A stretch of 64,000 bases of DNA. It comes from Schistocephalus solidus. Its lineage: Eukaryota; Platyhelminthes; Cestoda; Diphyllobothriidea; Diphyllobothriidae. Within the stretch, counting starts at the first letter, position 1; every line of letters begins with the position of its first letter. The notes under the pieces were generated by a model. That model had not been told where the DNA came from. It saw only the letters and a list, made by a program, of their open reading frames with translations, and searched no databases. Of the stretch, positions 55,151 to 64,000 are shown piece by piece. The stretch is taken from NCBI GenBank assembly GCA_017591395.1, contig WEDG01001365.1, positions 1 through 64,000 of the forward strand. Direction: 5' to 3'. The translations under genes were made by a program, and so were the position numbers.

Positions 55151-58100
55151 TCGTGTGTGTATATTTGCCACCATCGTTTAGCCGAACAAACCACTAATAT
55201 CGCTGATCTAATGGCGGAGCGTCTGATTTAAAATGTTCCAGGATGAACTGAATCGATTAAAAGACCCTGGTTTCCACTGTCATGTTGTAATGCGTTTGAT
55301 CGATCACAGCAGATAGACCAAACATTGCATCCCATTCTTTGTTGGCTTTGGAGATTGGAATTGTCTGTTGATTTTTTCGTCTAAACCCACAGCGGCCTTT
55401 TTCTCGCTGTTTTCCCTACATGTATAACAACGCCGTTTGCGACAAATGGCCACCAGTTTGAGAAGATGACTATTTCCGAAGCAGATTTTGTATACCGTAT
55501 TGCCTGTACTCTGTTTAGAATGTCCTTTGTAGCGAAGAGAAATCCGAGTGAAGATACCTACATCGGTTTTGTGATTTTTGCGCCAGTCAAAATTCAGTCT
55601 TATTAGCCTGTTTCGGCGCTTTGTTGTAGTAGTCAGCAGGACGGCGTCCTTTTCCGGAGAAAGTACTGATTGAGATTCTGGTGAAGAAAGCTCATCTCGT
55701 TGCTCCTCTTGAAGGCAGCCTTGTGCGGCCGTGCTTTCCAAAACTTATTTGGTGCATAATGTCGCTCTCGGTCGGGCCTTCGCCGGCTTTGAACGACCGG
55801 AAGAAGGGCGGAATGTTTCTAATCGGTCCGTGGTGTGGTCAAAATAAAGCAGTCCTGTAAGCTGTGAGTTTGCTGGTGGCCGAAAGTGCATGACACGATG
55901 CAAGGTTCACTACAGTTAGTATTGCTGCCTAGGATCCTTATTACTTCGCCAAACTGCGGCCCCTAAGATGGTCGTCCATGTTTTTTTCCTTTTAGGAAGA
56001 TAAATTATGTCCCAAGTATGCTTTCTCTGTGAGCTCATGTCCAGTCGGTACAGGTGTTTCATTTTTCCACAGTGGTTGCTTTCGGAGATTCCTTTGCCTT
56101 CGAAACACTTCAGAGAAGGTAAAGCACTTAACGCTGAGAGAAATTATTTGAGCCAAATAAATATTTTTTTCTGAGAGTTCAATGTGCTCGGGATGTCACC
56201 GAAATGGGCAGAGTGCTCTCAGTCAAATCACAAATCCCTTATTTGTTATCTTAAATGGTCGGAGTACATGCTGGTATACGTAAATTTGCGGGCCGTATGT
56301 GCTCGACTGTAGCCACTCGTGAAGTTGTGATGTGCAGTTCCGTAAACATTTTGATTCGCATTCCGCAGTAGGACCCAACCAGTTGAGTCTGCTTATGTTT
56401 TGTTATTTGTCTTTGATTGCAGCGAATCTCTTGAAATTACAATCATATTTGCCTTGGTAGGCCTCCTGACGAGCACACGGCTCAGCAGTTCCAAATTATG
56501 CACTCAAATTCTTTTCCTCTGTTTGAACGATAGAATACAGTATTCGTGATGAGAAGTCTGTGTTCCTGACATCCATGTAAAGTAGAAAGCATGTCCCCTT
56601 TACAGAGGCCCACACCACGGTCACCTAGCGCCCACTTCCTGTTAACCTCATTTTTTTCCTTCTTGAAGTTACTAAGTATCCTCAGTTTCTCCCCCTTCGG
56701 CGCTGACGTAGGGAGTGCGTGCAAATCGACTTAGAACTTGCCGCTCACATAATTATGACTTTTCTTTGGAGAGTGTCCATGCTTTAGCGGTGTTCTTTTT
56801 GCAGACGCACAGTCTCCTCGTCACTAGACGATCGTTGATGCGTTGTTAATAGTAAGGCATTTGTCTCGAAATGTCGTTTTTTTGGGGAGGGGTGGAAAGT
56901 TGACTCCAGTATTTGGCTATTCTTGTGAGCGTTCTCCGCAGGCATGTATTTACTTCGTTTGACCTTGTTAGGAGAAAGAGGCATTGCTGATGACCGCCAT
57001 GTCCACCTTATTTCGAGTCATTTCGCGGGCAACCAGAACTCTCCTCCCTCCTGATCGGTTAGCCATTGCGTTATGTACCAGAAGGTGAACAGGCCAGATT
57101 GCTAGGGTGAAAAAATTCACCAGTAGAAAAGGCCGGTTAAGCACACTGAAGGGCTTGGCGTCGATCATCATTCATGGTACCCTTTACAACCCACACAAAC
57201 TACCTTTGCACTGTAGAAGGCGTATGAAAGTCGACTTCGTGCAGTTTCCTGGGCTACTTTGAGGTTGGTAAATTTCGACTTCAAGTCTCGAAAGTGATTT
57301 TAAATGCCAGTACTAGAAGAAACGGTTATGAACTGCATGGGTGAAGTCTACAACAATCGAGGGAAAAGAATGCGCTGTCTAGTACGGGAAATTACACCAC
57401 ATCGGAAATCCGCAAAGATCAAATGAGTTATTCTAGTTTCCAACTTGTACAAAAAATCAATCCGAGGAATCAACAAATTAACTGGGACCGAGTTAAACGA
57501 AGCACCTCTGCTGAATGAAATATTACGCAAATGACAGGGCGAACCCTGAAGAGTTCAACGGTGTGAGCATATCAACATGAATCACTGGACTTCATAATCT
57601 CATTCCGCATGCTGAAACTGAAATCTTTTGGGCACGTGGCCCAGTAGAGCTAGACTAATTTCTTTGTCACCACTAACCTGGTTTGTCCCCACAGGACAAC
57701 CCCTTGTAGGGTCAGAGAAAACTAAATTCTTTCAATTGACTTGAGTTCATGGTTATATGTCTCATTCAGAAAGTTACTCATTAACAATAGCGAGAGGTTT
57801 CCAACGTTTTATTGGACGTCCAAAATGATACCGTTTATGTTAAGCACTCGACCATAAATCTGTATAGCTCTAGTACTTTCATATGCAAGCCGAAGCAGCT
57901 CTTTATCACATGTACATCGAGAATTCCCGACGTTCTAACTTGAACATGGTTTCATAATTACGCCATGTCCCTTTTTTCCTCGAACTGCAGCATTTGAAAA
58001 TAAAAACTTTTCATTTACCATGATGCTTTATACATGTAATAGTATCTTTTTGATAAGTGCACGTCAATTAGCACTGTCTTCTTCAAAGATCTTCGAATGC

Positions 58101-58329
58101 GTGATCCTTTGATGGTATCAATTTATTTGCCACCGGTTCTCCCCTGTGCTCAGTCCGAAAATTGTCTGCTTATCCTATTGAAAAGTCCTCAAACATGATT
58201 AAGATTTCTATTTATTGTGGCTCTTCCATAATTACGAAGGTATTTTGAGCACGCATTTGCATCTTTCGATCCAAGGGTTTGCTGCAACCGTCCATTGGTT
58301 ACCATGCTGTGTGCTGGCGTGTGCTCCAG
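55151..58329. other. Unassigned interval
   Basis: Nothing recognised. A minus-strand frame of 145 codons (55,304-55,741, starting MESTAAQGCLQEEQRDELSS) is Lys/Arg-rich and could be an exon, but it has no known domain, flanking splice evidence or second copy. I leave it uncalled. Confidence 0.4.
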
Positions 58330-59800
58330 GTGGCCTTAGGAGCGAAAGACACACACACAACAGTTTGACCGTCGTAGTCCGACGGTGTCCACGGTATGCT
58401 CCACAGAAGGGTCGTGCAGGGACGGTGACTTTCGCGTGTATTCGTTTTAATTGATAGTAGCCTTGCGCTGCAGCTACCGCACTCTCTTCTCCTCCCCCAC
58501 CTGGCCCCGGTTTCATGACAGAGTCAAGAAGGCCAGAGATGGGAGAGGACGCAGGTGACTGGCGCAGCCGGAGCTGTCCCTGGGCGTACCAACACACCTG
58601 GCTCGGATCCCAAGGAGTGGGAGTACGCTGAGCTGTCGACCTAACTAACTCCCTTACACCTAATGTTCAAACCACCGTCCGAGCCGGTCAGTTATCTGAT
58701 GCGGAAGTGGGCGCAGTTGCTGGTGACCTCATCTACGTGTACTATGTACAAGACCTGGCCGCCCAACACAAACACCAGGATTTCACACAGCAGGGGGTTG
58801 AACAGCTCACGTGTGTGAGATAACCAGAGGTCACGTTAAGAAGGAGCCATCGCAGCTTGACTCTCAGACCACAAGTCAGCCACTCCACACAGCAAACATT
58901 GGACTGAATGCGAGGTCTGAGTTATCCCGTCAGTTGGCAACCTTCCAACCCGACGGCGCATATTGCCCCGTGATATACTCAAGCTCAGATCACACATGCA
59001 AAAGAGTAGTCACATGTAGAAAAAGCCGAGGATCATACTTGCCTCTCAATCAGCTATGCAGACGGAGAGTATGTTTTTTTTGTGGTGCTGCGTGTGATCA
59101 TGTGAGGTGCAGAGGCTGATGAGGAGAGATGTAGTGTTGTGTTATAGCCAGAGGGGTTCTACCGCAGGTTTTCATGGAGACGCTTGTAATCTTAGAAGTC
59201 TAAGCTAATGAAACCGAATTATATTTCCGCTGGTGACTTCAACCAGGCGTCACATCCGAAAGACCTTGTAACCTGTGAGGAGCTGACTACAACAACCGTG
59301 CAATCAGAAGATGGTGTCCCAAACAGTCTCGAAAAGTTGCTTATAAATTACGCTGCGCAAAATTATCGCATACACATCACCCCCCCACCCCGCATCGCAC
59401 ACTTGAGACTATCACGGTGTCCTAGAAACCGTGACTTGGAAGGCAGCCAACTGACGCTATATACCAGACCACGCCATCAGCCCAGTGTGTGTTGTACGTT
59501 GAGTGGCCGACCAGTGGATTGGGAGTCAGATGGCGACGGTTCCTTCTTAACCCCTTGTTTTGGGAATCCTGGTGTATGCTTTAAGGGGGCCAGGTCGTGC
59601 TGTTGCGCGCGAAGATGAGCATTTTGACCCTATCAGCCACTGCACCCACTCCCGTATCAGACAACTGATCGGCTCCGACAGTGGTCTGATTCTGGGGTGG
59701 GGAGAGTAAGGTTGACGGCACAGCGCATTTCCCTCATAAATAATCTGATGCGCTTGAAACTATCATGATGCGCTAAAAGTCGTGACTCGAGTATACTGGC
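58330..59800 (+). repeat. D/R composite repeat with internal foldback
   Basis: A D core at 58,370-58,620 is followed by a segment (58,640-58,950) related to 23,040-23,450 in the left arm. The segment at 59,470-59,790 is related to the same sequence in the opposite orientation, so the two ends form an imperfect foldback around about 500 bases. GCGCTAAAAGTCGTGACT near 59,770 matches the GCTAAAAGTCATGACTT block of the R repeats. No coding sequence is recognised. A 136-codon frame at 59,208-59,618 runs through it and is probably incidental. Confidence 0.5.
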
Positions 59801-62800
59801 ACAGGTTTAACCACCCTTTCCCCTCTGGGTGAAACCTCCTGCTGGCACCTGTCCTCAGGACGAGTAACGGCCCGCTCTGAGAGATCATTCGTGCTTTATT
59901 TCTAGTAAAATCGATTGAAGGAGCCGCTCGTTAATATAATTACTTTAACCTGAGCACATGTCTTGTGTAGCTCACGTTCTAGAAGCAGTCCTACCAGTAA
60001 ACTAATGTCCTTGGTTTTTTTCGGATGACAGGGTGGACGGGGTCACCTGCTTAAAGCCTCCACAGTTTGGTTCTACCCACTCACCCACCCGTTCAAACGG
60101 CAACACTAACGTCCAGATTAGCAGAATATGGCCACTTAAATACTCGTCGAATGAAAAAAAAACATTACCGAAAGGAGTTTACTCGTAAACTTGCTACTAC
60201 ATAGTGGACTACGTGAAGCGCGTGCCCAGGCCAAGTTTACTGTAGAAACTTGTAGGTCCATCAGTCGATCGTAAAGGGTGAATAACCCCTCGAACAGGGC
60301 CAGGGTCCCGCCCATAGGATGAGACCATGCGCATGCAGAGCTGTTTCTTGTTCTCATTTTAACGGGAGAAATTCATTGACACGCCCTTTCCCAATTTTCA
60401 CCTAAATTCTTTGCTGGTCAGGTCCGCCAAGCCTCTGCTGACCCAGATGTGCTCAATATACTGGGCATGACTCACTCGACTCCTGTCTTTTAGCTTGAAG
60501 TGCTGAAGCACGAGCTTCGGAGTGAAACAGAAAATTTGCGGCGGTCTCTTAGGTTCTCAATAACGAAAGTCAACTTCTTACACATGTCACCTATTTTGGT
60601 CAGAATGCCAAGGCCAATAATCGGGCTGACGAAGTTATAGTCTTCACAGCAATTTGACGCACCCGTTCATGGCAGCATGTTAAGTCTCACTGCGGGTCCT
60701 CACTATGGCTGGGTTATATATAATCAAGACTTGAGAGCGCGATACGTCTGCATTTTGTTTTTTTATTTAAAAACTCATTTGACATGTATTCTGACGTGTC
60801 AACTCTCACTTGCAGAAATAACTGCCGATTGCGGCAGGTTGTCAACATAGCCTAAAGGCTAAATTTGTTCTGCTTCAGAAAAAAACGTGTTAAGTTGGAT
60901 CGGCCTTCGTCCTTCTTTGCTGATTGCAAAGCTGCAACTAGAAGCAAACCGGAAATACCTATTCAGGGTGGCTAGCATCATTTCCATGTAACTTTAGATA
61001 TTCCCAAGCACAGTGGGCAGGACGTAAGTTTATGTCCTGATGGGTGGAGACTTGGTTCACTTACCACCGGAATCCTTACTTACATCTAGGATCATCTCAT
61101 TGGCCAACCTGAATTGGAACCTGGGTGTGTATATAGGTAAATATATAGCAGCTGCTTACATTTGATTCGGTCGCCGTCGGAATTCATCGCCTTGCCTTCA
61201 CACATGATTTTCCTTCTGAAGTTAGACTTAACGTTTCATCCTTAAACATCTCTGGCCTACTTGCTCAGTCTTTGTCCGATCTGCATACTTGTTAGTGGTA
61301 CGGAAATCCTATTCACAAAGAAAAATGGAAAAATAATTAGATTGAATTAATTATATCGATGATTTGGAGCCACAATCAAACGATTGTTTTTATCGCGTCT
61401 GCTCCACAACCGTACTCTCCTTATGTGATGATCGCTGTTGCATGGTACCTAACCCACCAGCTTATGAACTGACAGAAGAGCGCCGAATTAGGGGGACGAA
61501 CATGAAGGATCTCAAACTACCAACTGTACAATTATGTGGATAACATGAACAGCATCTGTAATATGGCACCTGGTTCAATTTATCGGGCTATTTTCGTATC
61601 CTCGTTTTCTAGTATTCCACTTTCTACCAGAAAGGCGTCCAGGTGGATTCGTGTTTTTAAAGGGTTTGTAAGCTAGCTTTCGCATCATACTGCATCCAAT
61701 TTGCATCATTCGACGGAACCGGTGACAATCTACAATCCCAAACCACTAGTGTGCAGCAGTGCGATCAGTGCTTCTAGACTGCCCCAAAAACGAAATTTTG
61801 GTGTATATTTCACAGTTCAGCAAACCCCGTTGAAGCCTGGATAAAGTTGCAAAGAAATTTACGAAATACTGCAGGACGCAAGCGATTTTGAAATCGCCGT
61901 TTAGCAGTATCGTCCTCTGTGGGGTTTCGGGTATAGGAACCCGAAAGAATGATAAAATACGAAAACTGGCGCACGGAATTTCAGTGCCTTGATGCTGAGG
62001 AGACATTTGTGGTACATGTGGATTTTTCTCGGTGACGCTGATGAGCTAATGCCTAAGGAACGAAAAAGGATTGGCGTGATTGCAAATTTCGTTTGTCTCA
62101 TAGTAATATCGTAGATAAGGCAAATTAGCAAGACCACAAAACATGGAATCCAGCTGATCAGTAAGATTTGCCATTTGCTTTCAACGTGCTCATAGTAGGT
62201 CCACGAAAAAAAAAACAAGCATGAAATTAAAATGCGTTAGGTCAAGCGAAAAAAAACTGATGGCGTACATTTGTCAAAACTCGCTATGGCCTGTCATCTG
62301 AAAAAGTTCCTTAAGCCATACTGCTGGGCTGTATCAGCGAAAGGCCTGTCCAGCAATGTTCGTGCATGCCCCTTGAAAGAGAATGACCCTCGGTGACCGC
62401 ATGCCCAGTTCATTCGAAACAACTTCCTTCGCATTTTTCTTGGTCCTTTCACGGTTTACTTGAGAGCAACGGGCTCTTTCAAGGGTTACTTGGAGACGAT
62501 CCCGGGGCCGCTGATGCAGGTACACTGGCTCGTGGAAGGCTAGACCTCTGACAGGGAAGCCTCAGCTGCAGTCGTTCACACCGCAGTGCACAGCGAATTT
62601 AACAAAGATTACGTCAATCGTAGCCTCGAAAATTCCTAGAAATCTGTGGCACTGAATCGTTCGGGCCTACTTTCACTTCGTTCGGCTGGCTGGCCGGCAA
62701 ATCGGATTATCAGCTGGCGAATCATCAGAGGCCAGGCCGATGCACCCGGCAAACCCACCTACAACTGAGTTGCCGCCTCCCCGTATCGGCATGCTGAGGC

Positions 62801-64000
62801 AGGATCCCAGACCAGTTGTCGTTCGCCTGCACGGTGCGTTGGGTGCTAATCATCTGACTTCCATTGTCCGTCTAGCTCTCTTCCGTAGAGCAGGGTTGAA
62901 CTGCGCCGAATTTCCATCCGTTGGATTTGGACTAGGCCTCATCTCCCTCCCTCCTTTTAATTCTGATCGGCGCTCACCAACTCCCGGCGGACAGACAAAG
63001 TTGCAATCCTGTTCAGAATAAGCGTTATTGTGCTAACGCCTATGCAGAGACATGTGCGGTTGTGGAAGCGGCAACGGGCAATTGGGGTCTTAACATTGTT
63101 GGAATCGATGTAGTATTCTGAGTGTAAACCATCTGAAACGGAAGCATGGCTGTAGTAGTCTCGGTGAGAATACTCTATTTGGAAGTGAAAATTGATTCCC
63201 TTAAAACTAACAGAAACCAGCCCACCTCTTCCGGAGGGTTTGTTTAGGTGGTTGAAGCTGACGCTCTTAATTGTTGGAAAAAGTCGTTGGCTAAGGTAGG
63301 CCATGGGGATGTGCCATATTTGCAAGTTTGGAAAGTGGTTTATACCGGATTGTGTGAACCAGACGATGAAATTATCATAATCTAGGCCTTTTGGCCACCC
63401 TGATTGGAGTTACACATTACCGATGGCCTTAGCAAGTGTTCCTCCATACAAAGTACTGATCAATCGAAGGTAGTGGGGGGTAGGGATAAGGTCTCTGTCA
63501 TTAACCTAAAGCCTCTGGTTTTTACTCGGGGAAATAAGTTAGGGACAGAAGAAACGGTTAAAATTCCACTTAGATGGATGAGATGGCAGATAACGCAACG
63601 ATACCAGCAGTTACTCGTGCTCTAGGCGCACCTGAACAATCAGGTATCTTTGTATAGAGACCAGCAGGCCTCACCTTAGTTTATGTGTATGCTGGCAGCC
63701 TGGGGTGTCACAAATGCTCCGTGAGGTTATCAGTGGGCGAGATCATTTGGTTCCGAATACAATGAGTAGATCTTTAGCCTTATCTCCTTGTGAAGAGTAA
63801 TCCTGTCCGACCGAACATTTTAGACTCGCAGATTCACAAACCAATGCCAAAAACTTTTTGAAAACTGAAGAAGTAAGAGCTCAATTCGCATCCTGGGTAG
63901 TGATTCATGCGCTAGATTCTCAAAAGTACCACAGTCAGAATCTAACTCCAATTCTTCCCTGCGGCACACCATCAGTGCTAGTGCCCGACAGCCAAACAGT
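59801..64000. other. Unassigned interval to window end
   Basis: I find no mobile-element protein, RNA gene or conserved domain on either strand. Frames such as 62,740-63,021 (+) and 61,901-62,218 (-) are short and show no domain. If a host gene lies here, its exons are too short for me to recognise. Confidence 0.4.

Noticed and set aside
55304..55741. 145-codon minus-strand frame
   Set aside because: Lys/Arg-rich with no domain, no repeat copies and no visible splice context; not supportable as a gene.
62740..63021. Pro-rich 93-codon frame as a host exon
   Set aside because: No domain, no clear splice sites and no second copy; composition alone does not support a call.
1..64000. CRISPR arrays, prokaryotic operons, ribosome-binding sites or prophage
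   Set aside because: No regularly spaced direct repeats, no dense co-directional ORFs and no bacterial protein families. The content is wholly eukaryotic.

Overview
This is eukaryotic, gene-poor, repeat-rich DNA, most likely from a flatworm and probably a tapeworm. I infer this from the mix of elements: CR1-type non-LTR retrotransposons, Ty3/Gypsy copies resembling the CsRn1-like group, Penelope-like remnants with a GIY-YIG endonuclease, and tRNA-derived SINEs. There is no operon structure, no dense coding and no CRISPR. Species cannot be fixed from sequence reading alone.

Layout. 1-5.4 kb: a (TA)n tract, then a 5'-truncated CR1-type copy (family B, + strand) and a 5'-truncated copy of family A (- strand). 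5.4-10 kb: mostly unassigned, with a decayed CR1 ORF1, a tRNA-like sequence and short repeats. 10-11 kb: a Penelope-like remnant with a GIY-YIG domain and a hammerhead-ribozyme-like motif. 11-15 kb: two more family B pieces, a tRNA-SINE and a long copy of an unclassified dispersed repeat I call D. 15-19 kb: SINE heads, a near-perfect 170-base foldback element, a CR1 fragment and a second Penelope 3' end. 19-43.6 kb: a very large inverted duplication. The left arm is 20,153-27,105 and the right arm 30,630-42,451, around a 3.5-kb spacer. Each arm carries, in mirror order, a Gypsy pol relic, D/R repeat sequence and an old CR1 copy. The right arm is split by a full-length 4.75-kb CR1 element (31,722-36,474); the left arm keeps the matching empty site. 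44.2-46.6 kb: another CR1 family (C, - strand), ending just upstream of the only convincing host gene.

That host gene (47,252-48,766, + strand) is intronless over its ORF. It encodes about 504 residues with an N-terminal acidic region, a Myb/SANT-like DNA-binding domain and a C-terminal helical segment, so it is probably a nuclear DNA-binding regulator. A polyadenylation signal lies at 49,101. From there to about 54.8 kb the + strand is visibly T-rich and holds no recognisable gene. The last 9 kb hold two more D copies and a D/R composite; the rest is unassigned.

All mobile-element genes seen here carry frameshifts, stops or lost catalytic residues. None looks autonomous. Boundaries of decayed repeats are by-eye estimates, usually good to tens of bases and sometimes only to about 100.
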